From: Caryophanon latum
GTDB lineage: Bacteria; Bacillota; Bacilli; Bacillales_A; Planococcaceae
Reading direction: 5' to 3'
DNA: 64,000 nt
Assembly (NCBI RefSeq): GCF_001700325.1
Contig: NZ_MATO01000002.1
Coordinates: forward strand, 24,870-88,869
This document shows positions 43,541-52,688 of the stretch, one piece after another. A program made the position numbers and the translations under genes. Every line of letters begins with the position of its first letter. Position 1 is the first letter of the stretch. Under the pieces are notes generated by a model. That model saw only the letters and a program-made list of their open reading frames with translations. It ran no database searches and had not been told where the DNA came from.

Positions 43541-43879
43541 GGTTCTGTCTAAAAACGATTTTATAACCGCCTGGAACTCGTTCGTTACAATATAATTGGG
43601 ATTGACGCATAAAAAACAAGAGGCGGACTCCAGCGGGAAAAGCGCGAGCCTCGAGACCTCGGAGTCGTGAGGCACGAACGACGAGGAAGCTTGAGGAAGG
43701 TGATAAACGCCACGTCCGTGTGGCACCACCTTCAGAACAAACATCGTGTTCGCAACCGAGCCCCAGGACTTTTGCGACGAGTAATCGCAGCAGCACATGT
43801 TTTTTTGTCTCGAGTAATCGCAGAGACAAAGCGAGCCGCAATACGCTTCTGCCAATTGATTGGCGTATCAACACGCTTG
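43541..43879. mobile_element. Chimeric element: family D left end, family A right end, full core
   Basis: The left side GGTTCTGTCTAAAAACGATT follows CTAG and continues as the block shared (inverted) with 4935-5020. The right side GTATCAACACGCTTG is an inverted family A end. The core between has AAGAGGCGGACTCCAGCGGG, GAAGGTGATAAACGCCACG/GTGGCACCACCTTC, and a tail with two TCGAGTAATCGCAG-like copies. No matching duplication on the two sides. Confidence 0.65.
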
Positions 43880-43917
43880 ATAAATCACATGTCACACGCG
43901 TTAATTAACATGCCCGA

Positions 43918-45663
43918 TCACATTTTAAACTTCTTCATAAAATTTGTTAAGTCTCGTGACGATTGCTGTAACGTCGCCGCTACATCGCTTAACGTACCGA
44001 CTAGCTTTTGCTGATCCTTTGCTACGTCGTACGATTGCTTCGTTTGCTGTAGCATATCGTCTGCTGATTGATTTACTTCCTCCATCGACGCTAGCACTTC
44101 CTCTGAACCCGCCGACATTTCCTGTAAAATTGCCGCATCTCCTTGAATGTAATCATATACTTCATTCATATTTTGTAAAATATTGTCCATATGACGCTCA
44201 ACAACCGCTACTGCTTCTGTACTTTTAATGACGCGCTCATTACTTTGCTCCATGCGGCCAGTTACATCTTCTGATAATCGCTCAAATATACGCAGTTGCT
44301 CGACAATATCGTCTGCCGATGTTTTCGACAAAACAGCAAGCTTTCGCACTTCCTCTGCAACAACTGCAAAGCCTGCACCATGTTCACCTGCACGTGCTGC
44401 TTCAATGGATGCGTTCAATGCTAACAAATTCGTTTGATCCGCAATGCTCGTAATGACGGACACGCAGCTTTCGATTTGCGTAAAACGCTCAGTCATTTCA
44501 TGCACGCTATATGTCGTTTCGTTTACAAGTGCCTTTAACGCCTTCATCTTCTCAAAAACATCTTTCGTGTCGCCGGTACTCGCACGCACGAAACCGGTTA
44601 CTTCTTGCGCTGCTTCTGTAATTGCGTTAGTTGAATCTGCTAAACGCTGAATACCTACCGCCATCTCTGTCATCGCTTCTGTCGTTTGAGAAGAGGATTC
44701 TACTTGCGTTTGCGCACGTTGCTCGATAAACGTCGTCGTATTTGTAATTTGCTGCTGCGCTCCTTTTACTGCCTCTGCTTGTGTCGTTAAATGTTCCATT
44801 ACCCGCTCAACATGCTCTGTTTCTTTTTGAATATGTGTAAATAAATGACGCAACGTTTCAAGAGTCGCCTTAAACGACATCGCTAAACGAGACACTTCAT
44901 TATTCATCGTTGTATCAACACCGCTCACGAGCTGCTCTGCATTCGCAACTTGTCCGTTTGCAAGCTGCTCAGACGCCTGCTGTAGCGTTGTAAGTGGCGC
45001 TAATGCACGATTAATGTAGATGCGCACAATCAGTAAGCCTAGCACTGTAATACATAACATTACCGCGATAAACACAGGGATGAATGTTTTTAAAATATCT
45101 TCTTTTACGACCGCAATTTGGTTCGCTTCAATATCTACCCCAACATATGCGATGACCTCACCTTCATACTTCAGCGGCACAATTGCCGTTAAAAAGTCAC
45201 CGAATGTATCATCCGATAAAATTTCCGTCGTTGTGCCATCGTTCTGTAGCGCCTCTTGTAAATGCTCCTGCGTCGTCACGCTCGACGTACTGTTAATCGT
45301 TGCTGCGCCATCTATGTCATCAACCGGCATACCGTCTACTAAAAACTGAACAGCATCCCCAGGTGTTGTTTGGTACGTCAGCGCATATAATACACCTGAC
45401 TTTTCACGAATATCATTTAATTGTTCACGCAACTTCCAATACAAGTCATTTTCTACTGGATTGCTTGCGATTTCAGCATATGCTTGCTCGTCTAGTTGAC
45501 TCGCTACATGCTTAGCTGTTTGAAGTGCCTGCTTTGCGATTGCTTGTTCAACGATATACGGCGCTCCTACAATCGCCGCTACTGTCACCGTCAACATTAA
45601 GCTTACGCATAAGCTAAGTACTAAGTAAACGAGACGTCGACTTAGCTTTTGTTCTTTCTTCAC
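43918..45663 (-). CDS. Methyl-accepting chemotaxis protein
   Basis: A 581-residue receptor: TM1 (about 10-32, [20 protein letters not shown]), a sensor domain of about 150 residues ([40 protein letters not shown]), TM2 ([20 protein letters not shown]), HAMP, and the signalling coiled coil with [20 protein letters not shown]. The start is GTG 45663, six bases after AGGAGG; the in-frame ATG at 45687 lacks a ribosome site. Sensor ligand unknown. Confidence 0.9.
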   Translation of the reverse strand: MKKEQKLSRRLVYLVLSLCVSLMLTVTVAAIVGAPYIVEQAIAKQALQTAKHVASQLDEQAYAEIASNPVENDLYWKLREQLNDIREKSGVLYALTYQTTPGDAVQFLVDGMPVDDIDGAATINSTSSVTTQEHLQEALQNDGTTTEILSDDTFGDFLTAIVPLKYEGEVIAYVGVDIEANQIAVVKEDILKTFIPVFIAVMLCITVLGLLIVRIYINRALAPLTTLQQASEQLANGQVANAEQLVSGVDTTMNNEVSRLAMSFKATLETLRHLFTHIQKETEHVERVMEHLTTQAEAVKGAQQQITNTTTFIEQRAQTQVESSSQTTEAMTEMAVGIQRLADSTNAITEAAQEVTGFVRASTGDTKDVFEKMKALKALVNETTYSVHEMTERFTQIESCVSVITSIADQTNLLALNASIEAARAGEHGAGFAVVAEEVRKLAVLSKTSADDIVEQLRIFERLSEDVTGRMEQSNERVIKSTEAVAVVERHMDNILQNMNEVYDYIQGDAAILQEMSAGSEEVLASMEEVNQSADDMLQQTKQSYDVAKDQQKLVGTLSDVAATLQQSSRDLTNFMKKFKM

Positions 45664-45951
45664 AAAAATCCTCCTCATTTTAATCAATTCTGTTAGATTT
45701 AGTATGGTGATAATACGTGGATGTTACAATGTCATATTTTTGCATCATACAAAATTATCACACTTTTGCGTTGAATGATTCATAATACATACTATTTCCC
45801 ACTATTTTCAGCTCATATACGACAAGTCTTTTTACACATTGAAAAGTAAATTTATGTATGATAATCATAGCGTAAATTCATCTTTCCTGCTCGAATCAAA
45901 CAGTAACTTCAAACAATCTACATGTAACGTTTACAATATGCGCAATTAGCA
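45664..45951. other. Upstream region of the second chemoreceptor gene
   Basis: AT-rich, no repeats, no gene seen. Confidence 0.3.
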
Positions 45952-45985
45952 TAAAAAACACCGCAGTATGATGACTACGGTGTTC
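45952..45985 (-). terminator. Terminator after yeeN
   Basis: On the minus strand AACACCGTAGTCATCATACTGCGGTGTT forms a stem of seven or more pairs, followed by TTTTTATG. Confidence 0.85.
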
Positions 45986-45991
45986 CTTTTG

Positions 45992-46711
45992 CTATTCGCC
46001 TAAATCAGCGTTGTGGTATACGCGTTGCACGTCCTCTAAATCTTCTAATGCATCGATCATTTTTTCGAATTTCGCTAAATCGTCGCCTTCTAATGCTACT
46101 TCCGTCATCGGTAGCATCGTTAACTCCGCTACTGTGAAGTCCTCAATACCTGCTGCTTTGAAAGCTTCTTGCGTTACGTGGAATTGCTCTGGCTCAACGT
46201 AAACGATGATCGTTTCGTCTTCTTCCATAATGTCGCGCATATCAAGGTCTGCTTCCATTAAAATTTCTAAAATTTCGTCCTCAGACTTACCTTCAATACC
46301 GAATACTGCTGTATGTTGGAACATGTGCGCTGCTGAACCAGATACACCCATGTTACCGCCGTTTTTGCCGAATGCTGCGCGCACTTCTGACGCTGTACGG
46401 TTTACGTTGTTCGTTAATGCGTCCACGATGACCATTGTTCCCGCAACGCCGAATCCTTCATAACGTAGCTCATCGAATTGCTCGTCGCCGCCTCCTTTAG
46501 CTTTGTCGATCGCTTTTTCGATAATGTGTTTCGGTACTGAATATGTTTTTGCACGCTCTAATACGGTTTTTAATGCGCGGTTTGATTCTGGGTTTGGCTC
46601 GCCAGATTTTGCTGCTACGTAAATTTCACGACCGAATTTTGCATAAATACGGCTGTTTGCTGCATCTTTCCCCGCTTTTTTATCTTTAATGTTATTCCAC
46701 TTACGACCCAT
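45992..46711 (-). CDS. yeeN: YebC/PmpR-family protein, YeeN type
   Basis: A 239-residue protein very close in sequence to B. subtilis Yee[101 protein letters not shown]. The family was first called transcriptional regulators; the YeeN (YebC2) branch has more recently been tied to relief of ribosome stalling. Start ATG 46711 (MGRKW) matches the family; the longer frame to 46828 is not conserved. Confidence 0.93.
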   Translation of the reverse strand: MGRKWNNIKDKKAGKDAANSRIYAKFGREIYVAAKSGEPNPESNRALKTVLERAKTYSVPKHIIEKAIDKAKGGGDEQFDELRYEGFGVAGTMVIVDALTNNVNRTASEVRAAFGKNGGNMGVSGSAAHMFQHTAVFGIEGKSEDEILEILMEADLDMRDIMEEDETIIVYVEPEQFHVTQEAFKAAGIEDFTVAELTMLPMTEVALEGDDLAKFEKMIDALEDLEDVQRVYHNADLGE

Positions 46712-46897
46712 GTCGCTCCACTCGCTTTCATGTTTTGAATGATTTTTCGCCCTAAAGCGCACAATAAAGCTTTTTTTGACTGTACTATTATACAACACAA
46801 TGCGCGGAAAGAAAAAGTGTTGAGGCAAAACAAATAGTAACGAAAATCGACATTTCCGTTACCATTTGTTTGCTTGTATCATCGTGACACTTCACCT

Positions 46898-47054
46898 GTT
46901 GCTTTCCGCGGGCGCGGGGGCTAACACGATGTTAGTTCTGAAGGCAGTGCCGCATGGACGCGGTGCTTACTGCCTTCCTCAAGCCGCCTTGCTACACTGT
47001 GGGGTCTCAAGGCTCACGCTTTTCCCGCTAGAGTCCGCCTTTTGTTTCAAGCAA
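46898..47054. repeat. Intergenic core repeat, long form with compensated arms
   Basis: Ends GTTGCTT and AAGCAAC pair exactly. The arm AAGGCAGT (46941-46948) pairs with ACTGCCTT (46969-46976), and inside it CCGC pairs with GCGG. Both differ from other copies while keeping pairing. It lies between yeeN and the metallopeptidase gene. Confidence 0.8.
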
Positions 47055-47099
47055 CCTATTATTTCGTCTACTGACATACAAAAAATAACGCTAACATTT

Positions 47100-47966
47100 T
47101 TACAACTGCGATGCTGGGATGCTAAATGTGTCGCTGCCATCAAGCGTGCCGTTTTCATAGCCTTTTTTCAGCCAGCGCATACGTTGCTCACTTGTGCCGT
47201 GCGTAAAGCTTTCTGGCACGACGTAACCACGCGCCTCCATTTGCAGCGTGTCGTCACCGATTGCGTTTGCCGCAACGAGTGCTTCCTCCATATCGCCTTC
47301 TTCTAAATAGCCCATACCTTGAACGTGATGTGCCCATACGCCGGCTAAGTAATCGGCTTGTAGCTCTAAACGTTTCACTTGCTCGTTATATGCCGCTTCC
47401 GATACGTTGCCTGACTGCGCATGAACTTCCTGTGACGTACCGAGCAACGTTTGTACGTGATGCCCTACTTCATGTGCCACAACGTATGCCATCGCAAAGT
47501 CACCTGGTGCATTAAACTGATCGCGCAGTTCTTTATAAAAGCTTAAGTCGATATACAATGAATAATCGCCTGGGCAGTAAAATGGTCCGACCGCCGCACT
47601 TTGTAAACCACATGCCGAGCTGACGCTATCCGTAAATAACACGAGCGTCGGTTCTACGTATTGCATACCTTGCTCTTGAAATAACTTGTTCCAAATATCT
47701 TCCGTATCCGCCAGCACGACCGATACGAAATCAGCAAGCTCCTCTTCTTCCGCTGTCGGTGTGTACGCTACTTGCTCAGTCGTTTCTGTACCACCGCTAT
47801 TGTTCACGACATTTGTTACGACGTCACCTAAATCACCACCACTTAACAACGTAAAAATAATGATAATGATGATCCCGATTCCGCCACCAATTCCGCCCAT
47901 CTTTTTTGGACTCATACCTCGGCGATCGTCTACGTTACTGCTTTTTCTTCTCCCATTCGTCTCCAT
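47100..47966 (-). CDS. Neutral zinc metallopeptidase, YpfJ type
   Basis: A 288-residue protein with one N-terminal membrane anchor (GGIGGGIGIIIIIIFTLLSG, about 24-43) and an extracytoplasmic peptidase domain (PF04228). Zinc motif MAYVVAHEVGHHVQTLLG, downstream ligand LELQADYLAGVWAHH, and a cysteine pair SSACGLQ/FYCPGD that may form a disulfide. The substrate is unknown. AAGGGGCGGG precedes the ATG. Confidence 0.92.
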   Translation of the reverse strand: METNGRRKSSNVDDRRGMSPKKMGGIGGGIGIIIIIIFTLLSGGDLGDVVTNVVNNSGGTETTEQVAYTPTAEEEELADFVSVVLADTEDIWNKLFQEQGMQYVEPTLVLFTDSVSSACGLQSAAVGPFYCPGDYSLYIDLSFYKELRDQFNAPGDFAMAYVVAHEVGHHVQTLLGTSQEVHAQSGNVSEAAYNEQVKRLELQADYLAGVWAHHVQGMGYLEEGDMEEALVAANAIGDDTLQMEARGYVVPESFTHGTSEQRMRWLKKGYENGTLDGSDTFSIPASQL

Positions 47967-48019
47967 GAAACCCGCCCCTTTTTACGTACTCTGTGCCATG
48001 TTATACCCGTAAAAAATGG

Positions 48020-48490
48020 TTATGAAAACAAATGTGGATGCTCCGCTTCAATTTTTGCGAGCAATGCGTTACAGCCATCGATGACTAAATCATACGTTTC
48101 TTGGAAGTCGCCTGTGTAATACGGGTCTGGCACGTCCTTTTGATGCTGTGTTACATCAAGGAAACGAAAAATTTTATCACCTGTTTTACGCAGCGCTTTT
48201 TCGATATTTTGCACGTTGCTTGAATCCATCGCTACTAAATAGTCGAAGCTGTCAAAGTCCGATGCCCACAGCTGACGCGCCTTCATGCCATCTGTAGAAA
48301 TGCCATACTCGCGCAGCTTTGCCTGTGTGCCTTTATGCGGTGGCTCACCGACATGGTAGCTTGCTGTACCGCATGAATCGACTTCAATGATGTGCGCTAA
48401 GCCGCGTTTTTTTACCTCTTCACGAAAAACTGCTTCTGCCATTGGTGAACGGCAAATGTTGCCTAAGCAGACGAATAATACTCGAATCAT
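48020..48490 (-). CDS. Low-molecular-weight protein-tyrosine phosphatase
   Basis: A 156-residue phosphatase. The P-loop is VLFVCLGNICRSPMAEA (CxGNICRS) at the N-terminus and the general acid is in VPDPYYTGDF near residue 125. It resembles B. subtilis YfkJ. Start ATG 48490 follows AGGAGG by seven bases. A terminator-like hairpin ends just five to seven bases upstream of that ribosome site, which leaves the promoter unclear. Confidence 0.93.
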   Translation of the reverse strand: MIRVLFVCLGNICRSPMAEAVFREEVKKRGLAHIIEVDSCGTASYHVGEPPHKGTQAKLREYGISTDGMKARQLWASDFDSFDYLVAMDSSNVQNIEKALRKTGDKIFRFLDVTQHQKDVPDPYYTGDFQETYDLVIDGCNALLAKIEAEHPHLFS

Positions 48491-48504
48491 GTTGTTTCCT
48501 CCTA

Positions 48505-48540
48505 GTGAAAAACCCACTTCGATTCAGTCGAGTGGGTTTA
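48505..48540 (-). terminator. Terminator-like hairpin between plsC and the phosphatase gene
   Basis: On the minus strand AAACCCACTCGA pairs with TCGAAGTGGGTTT, followed by TTTC. It lies 170 bp past plsC, with a core repeat between, and directly abuts the ribosome site of the phosphatase gene. It may end plsC transcription or act as an attenuator. Confidence 0.7.
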
Positions 48541-48570
48541 TTGATACTTGCTATTTTATAAAATGGATAG

Positions 48571-48692
48571 ATGGCAGGGAGCTTGCAGCGAGACTCCTTG
48601 GGGAAAAGCCCGTGACTCAAGACCCCGCAACCGTTTACGGTGAGGAGGCTTGAGCCGGGCCCTAGGAAAGCGAGCTGCAACAAGCTCTCTGC
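48571..48692. repeat. Intergenic core repeat, short form
   Basis: GCAGGGAGCTTGCAGC and GCTGCAACAAGCTCTCTGC close the element. The inner hairpin CTCAAGACCCCGCAACCG/CGGTGAGGAGGCTTGAG has a CCGT/ACGG apex. The AAGGTGAT arm is absent. Confidence 0.7.
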
Positions 48693-48710
48693 AACTTATA
48701 TCATTTGCGA

Positions 48711-49328
48711 CTAACGCTTGCTTTCCGCGCGTTTTTTCTCCGCTTCGTCTGTTAAGCGAAGCAGCTCCTTCTCTAAATACTTCGTCGCTTCATCGCGTCC
48801 TTCTTTGCCTGTTGCCGGTGTAAATGGCTCGCCAAACACTAAATAGCCGCGCTCACGCTTAAATGAAAAGACGTCCTTTGCGTTGCTTGGACCGACGTAT
48901 GCAGCTGGGACGATTTGTGCTTTTGATAGCTGTGCAATCGTAATGGCCCCTTGCTTGAGCTCTGAGCTTTCGGCGTTGCGCGTACCGCTTGGGAAAATGC
49001 CGACAATTTTCCCTTCTTTAATGAGCTGACGTGGAATTTTAATTACGCTCGGCCCTGGGTTTTCACGATCTACTGGGAACGCATTTAATTTGTTAATGAA
49101 CCAGCCTAAGCCTTTTATGTCAAACAGCTGTTTTTTCGCCATGAAATGAATTTCGCGCGGTAGCATCGACACGCCTAAGCTTAAAATATCGACGTAGCCT
49201 GTGTGCGTGCAGGCGATAATGAAGCCACCTTCAGTCGGAACATTTTCTTTGCCGTACACGTGCGCAGATGAACCCGCTGTTACAAGCAATCCTTTTACTA
49301 AATTCGCTGTTAATTTATACACGATCAT
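48711..49328 (-). CDS. plsC: 1-acyl-sn-glycerol-3-phosphate acyltransferase
   Basis: A 205-residue membrane-associated enzyme that makes phosphatidic acid. Acyltransferase motifs: ACTHTGYVDILSL (HX4D), VDRENPGPSVIK, IFPSGTRNAES (FPxGTR) and IVPAAYVGP. Serine replaces the more common Glu in the FPEGT motif. One N-terminal hydrophobic helix. A core repeat separates the gene from the downstream hairpin. Confidence 0.92.
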   Translation of the reverse strand: MIVYKLTANLVKGLLVTAGSSAHVYGKENVPTEGGFIIACTHTGYVDILSLGVSMLPREIHFMAKKQLFDIKGLGWFINKLNAFPVDRENPGPSVIKIPRQLIKEGKIVGIFPSGTRNAESSELKQGAITIAQLSKAQIVPAAYVGPSNAKDVFSFKRERGYLVFGEPFTPATGKEGRDEATKYLEKELLRLTDEAEKKRAESKR

Positions 49329-49419
49329 TGCCTACCTTTTCGTCCAAAATTTCTGTTGTGAACGTATTTTCGTTGCTACTTTCATTTTACTCGATGCGTA
49401 TCGTTGTCGCAACGAGTGA

Positions 49420-50301
49420 TTAACGTTGTGACGCGACAAGACGCTCGATTAACGGCAGCAACCAATCGTGTAAATGGCTAAACGTAAAGCCTGCGCGCGT
49501 CGCCTTGTCGTTCGTCATGTACCAATCTGCCCCAACTGCATACGGAGAGCGCGTTGCATCGTCACCACCAAGCGCAATTTTCGCACGCTCGCCTGTTGCT
49601 TGTTCGACGAGCGCAATGAACTGTGCAATCGTATAGTCGCCACTTGCTGTTGCGTTAAACGGCTCCGCTTTTGCTTCCTCACCTGCCCATTGTAAAAACG
49701 CCGCCGCTTCGTCTGACGTAATGTACGACATGCGCGCATCTAAGCTTGCGAATGCGATTGGTTTTCGTTCAAGCACATGTTGCACGTGAAACAATAGCCG
49801 CTCCGTATAATCATCCTCACCGACAACGATTGGGAAACGTACTGCCACGACCGGAAAGCTTGCCTGCTGATAATATACTGCTTCGACTTGGCGCTTCCCT
49901 TCACCGTAAGAAAAGTCCGCCGTGTTGCCTTCGCGTATTTCATGTATATGTGGGTTGAAGTCTTCTTCGGTGCGAATACTAGCGCGCGGGTCATACGTCG
50001 CAAGCGATGACGTAAACACGAGCTTGCCTGCCTTGCCTTCTAAAATGCGCACCGCCTCACGCGCATCGTTTGGGCTGTAGCAAATGTTGTCGTACACGAT
50101 GTCCCACGACTTGCCTTGCACTGCCGCTTCAAATGCCGCCGCGTCTGTACGGTCGAATTGTAAATGTGTAACGCGCTCGTCAAACGGATTGCCTGCTTGT
50201 CCGCGCGTTGCGATTGTCACATCATGTCCGCTCTCAAGTAAACGTTCCACTAATTTTTTACCGAAAAAACGGGTACCACCTAATACTAAAATTGTTGCCA
50301 T
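49420..50301 (-). CDS. NAD-dependent epimerase/dehydratase family protein (extended SDR)
   Basis: A 293-residue Rossmann protein: MATILVLGGTRFFGKKLVER (GxxxFxG), VYDNICYSPNDAREAV, VFTSSLATYDPRAS, and the active-site pair FSYGEGKRQVEAVY (YxxxK). SDRs of this kind act on nucleotide sugars or are RNA-binding in plastids; here the substrate is unknown. Start ATG 50301 lies seven bases after AGGAGG; the ATG at 50307 is too close. Confidence 0.87.
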   Translation of the reverse strand: MATILVLGGTRFFGKKLVERLLESGHDVTIATRGQAGNPFDERVTHLQFDRTDAAAFEAAVQGKSWDIVYDNICYSPNDAREAVRILEGKAGKLVFTSSLATYDPRASIRTEEDFNPHIHEIREGNTADFSYGEGKRQVEAVYYQQASFPVVAVRFPIVVGEDDYTERLLFHVQHVLERKPIAFASLDARMSYITSDEAAAFLQWAGEEAKAEPFNATASGDYTIAQFIALVEQATGERAKIALGGDDATRSPYAVGADWYMTNDKATRAGFTFSHLHDWLLPLIERLVASQR

Positions 50302-50349
50302 GTTCATTCCTCCTTGTTAACGAAATTGTAGGCTTTTATTATAATGCTG

Positions 50350-50464
50350 TTTTCCACGTCGAGGCGGGCTTGGCGTGAGCTTGTAGTCTCATGCTCCTGC
50401 GGTTACTCGTCGCAAAAAGAATTTTCGCTTTTCCTGTTGGAGTCCGCCTCTTGTTTCAAGCAAC
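50350..50464. repeat. Intergenic core repeat, variant arm
   Basis: CCACGTCGAGGCGGGCTTGG and GAGTCCGCCTCTTGTTTCAAGCAAC are the core borders. The middle, AGTCTCATGCTCCTGCGGTTACTCGTCGCAAAAAG, matches the variant at 29198-29310. Confidence 0.7.
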
Positions 50465-50548
50465 CTCCATAAATGAACTCATCTGTATAATGCGGAACTA
50501 AATTGTAACATATTTTCATGTCGTCTAATTGTATCGAAGTGCAAGCAC

Positions 50549-50584
50549 AAAAAAAGCTGCCCGACGTTTATATCGGACAGCTTT
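50549..50584 (-). terminator. Terminator after rlmA
   Basis: On the minus strand AAAGCTGTCCGA pairs with TCGGGCAGCTTT, followed by TTTTTGTGC. Confidence 0.9.
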
Positions 50585-50591
50585 GTTTTCG

Positions 50592-51428
50592 TTACTTATA
50601 TGTTCCAATCAACACATCAACATCAATCGTAATGTGCGAAAGCGTAATATCCTTCGTTTCATCGCGATGCCAGCCCATTGGTGTCATGTTTAACAAATGC
50701 GGCACAAGCTCAGGCGTTAGTGCCATCGTCGTCGTAACGCGCTGCTGCTCAACATGCGTAAATGCTTCGTTAAAGCGTGCGACCGTTTGTGCGTTCGAGT
50801 ACGATTCTTTTTCCGAATCCGCAAATAGCTGTTGGCGTAGCTCTGTTAAATAACGCTCAGCTGGCACGACTTTAATGACGCGACCATTCGGCTTTAACAG
50901 TCGTTTAAATTCATCGTAGTTCGCCGGCGATAAAATGTTCAAAATCGCATCGAACGTCGCCGCTGGAAACGGGCTTTTCGCTAAGTCGCCAACGATCCAC
51001 GCCTCCTTTTTGTAATGACGTGCCGCTTCGATAATGCCTTCCTTCGCTAAATCGATGCCGATACCGAACGCGCCTGACTTTTCGCAAATGCGCGCTAAAT
51101 GTGTACCCTCGCCGCAGCCTGTATCAAGAACCACTGCACCGTTTTCGATATAGCTCGCAAGCGTGCGCTGTACGTCGTCATACAGTCCGCTTTCTAGCAC
51201 CGTTTTGCGCGATGTGAATAAGTCTTTCGTGTACATCGACTGCACCGCATGCGTTAACATGTTGACGTAGCCTTGCTTTGCGACGTCAAATGAGTGGTTG
51301 TTTTCGCAGGCAATGCGCCCTTCTTCACTCACTGTTACTTGCTGTGCGCAATGAGGGCAGCTCAATTTCTCCTCATGTGCGCGCAATAATTGTATTCCTT
51401 CTGCTCTTCTTGAAAGCACACCGTTCAC
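50592..51428 (-). CDS. rlmA: 23S rRNA (guanine) methyltransferase, RlmA family
   Basis: A 278-residue enzyme methylating N1 of a G in 23S rRNA helix 35. An N-terminal zinc ribbon (LSCPHCAQQVTV, ACENNHSFDVAKQGYVNML) precedes a Rossmann domain: GAVVLDTGCGEGTHLARICE, IGIDLAKEGIIEAARHYKK, FDAILNILSPANYDEF, RLLKPNGRVIKVVPAE. The RlmA(I)/RlmA(II) choice (G745 or G748) is not settled. The start is uncertain: GTG 51428 has no good ribosome site, while GAAGGA precedes TTG 51386 by nine bases. Confidence 0.88.
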   Translation of the reverse strand: MNGVLSRRAEGIQLLRAHEEKLSCPHCAQQVTVSEEGRIACENNHSFDVAKQGYVNMLTHAVQSMYTKDLFTSRKTVLESGLYDDVQRTLASYIENGAVVLDTGCGEGTHLARICEKSGAFGIGIDLAKEGIIEAARHYKKEAWIVGDLAKSPFPAATFDAILNILSPANYDEFKRLLKPNGRVIKVVPAERYLTELRQQLFADSEKESYSNAQTVARFNEAFTHVEQQRVTTTMALTPELVPHLLNMTPMGWHRDETKDITLSHITIDVDVLIGTYK

Positions 51429-51470
51429 CGTCTTTCGTTCTTTACTGCTCTATAGACAATGATTTTATTC

Positions 51471-51644
51471 GGCTCTTCACATCGAGACAGGCTTTCCGCG
51501 GGCGCGGAGGCGAACACGATGTTTGTCATGAAGGTGATGCCACATGGACGTGGCGTTTATCACCTTCCTCAAGCCTCCTCGCTTACGCTGTGGGGTCTTG
51601 ATGCTCGCGCTTTTCCCGCTGGAGTCCGCCTCTTGTTTCGAGCC
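51471..51644. repeat. Intergenic core repeat, long form
   Basis: GGCTC and GAGCC close the element. The arm AAGGTGAT (51531-51538) pairs with ATCACCTT (51559-51566) and GCCAC with GTGGC inside it. The other arm is CCTCAAGCCTCC/TGGGGTCTTGA. It separates rlmA from oppF. Confidence 0.8.
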
Positions 51645-51776
51645 TGCCATTATGTTCTATATAGCTACTATTGAACATGTATGCGACTTGCTTTCTGTCA
51701 TTTCGTCGCAACACAGCTCTTATTAAATATACGTGCTCAAGTTATTTATTATAGCACGAAGCGGTCGTGTACTTCG

Positions 51777-52688
51777 CTACAATTGCCAACGTGCGAGCTG
51801 CTCACTCGTCGCAAAAACGTAATGGTCGGTGGATACTTCGTGCGCGATCATGTCCCCGTCCGTTTCTTCATGAACATACGGAATACGTGTGCGTGTACGC
51901 TCGCTTAACGGGTCCGGCTGTGGTACGGCAGATAGTAGCGATTTCGTGTACGGATGGCGCGGCGTATTGTAAATGTCATCGGCTGGTCCGATTTCAACAA
52001 TTTTGCCGCGGTACATGACAGCGATGCGGTCGCTAATGTATTTTACCATCGACAAATCATGCGCAATGAATAAATACGTTAAATTACGCTCGCGCTGAAT
52101 TTGCTTTAGTAAGTTTACAACTTGCGCTTGAATCGACACGTCGAGCGCAGAAATCGGTTCATCGGCAATGATGAAGCTCGGATCTAGGCTTAGTGCTCTC
52201 GCAATACCGATACGCTGGCGCTGTCCACCTGAAAACTCATGGGCATAACGTGAAGCGTGCATGCGATTTAGTCCGACCGCCTCAAGCAACTCGGCAACTT
52301 TTTCGGCGCGCTCCTTTTTATTTTTGTACATGCCATGAATGTCAAAGCCTTCCGTAATAATTTCGCTCGCCGTCATACGCGGGTTGAGTGAGGCGTACGG
52401 GTCTTGGAAAATCATTTGCATCTCTTTATTGAAATGCTTTAAATCTTTGCGCGACTTTATAGCAGCAATGTTTTGCCCTTTAAAATGAATGTCGCCACCA
52501 GTCACGTCGTACAACCGAATAATCGAGCGCCCTGTCGTCGATTTCCCGCTTCCTGATTCGCCAACGAGTCCGAGCGTTTCTCCTTCGTATACGTAAAACG
52601 AAATATCGTCGACTGCTTTAATCGGATTCGACGCCGAGCCGAAATATTGTTTCAAGCCGTTTACTTCTAAAATTTTCTTTTGCAGCAT
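51777..52688 (-). CDS. oppF: Oligopeptide ABC transporter ATPase OppF
   Basis: A 303-residue ATPase. Walker [18 protein letters not shown], signature [17 protein letters not shown], Walker [15 protein letters not shown]-loop [14 protein letters not shown], and the Opp C-terminal [16 protein letters not shown]. It starts within the last base of oppD (TAATG). With OppD it drives oligopeptide import through OppB and OppC. Confidence 0.95.
   Translation of the reverse strand: MLQKKILEVNGLKQYFGSASNPIKAVDDISFYVYEGETLGLVGESGSGKSTTGRSIIRLYDVTGGDIHFKGQNIAAIKSRKDLKHFNKEMQMIFQDPYASLNPRMTASEIITEGFDIHGMYKNKKERAEKVAELLEAVGLNRMHASRYAHEFSGGQRQRIGIARALSLDPSFIIADEPISALDVSIQAQVVNLLKQIQRERNLTYLFIAHDLSMVKYISDRIAVMYRGKIVEIGPADDIYNTPRHPYTKSLLSAVPQPDPLSERTRTRIPYVHEETDGDMIAHEVSTDHYVFATSEQLARWQL

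Noticed and set aside
4800..51644. CRISPR arrays formed by the dispersed repeats
   Set aside because: The repeats are far apart, not regularly spaced, of variable length, and no cas genes are near.
4800..51644. The repeats being bcr1-type elements of the B. cereus group
   Set aside because: bcr1 elements have a TTTAT-type 5-bp duplication and a different sequence, as I recall; here duplications are 8 and 9 bp.
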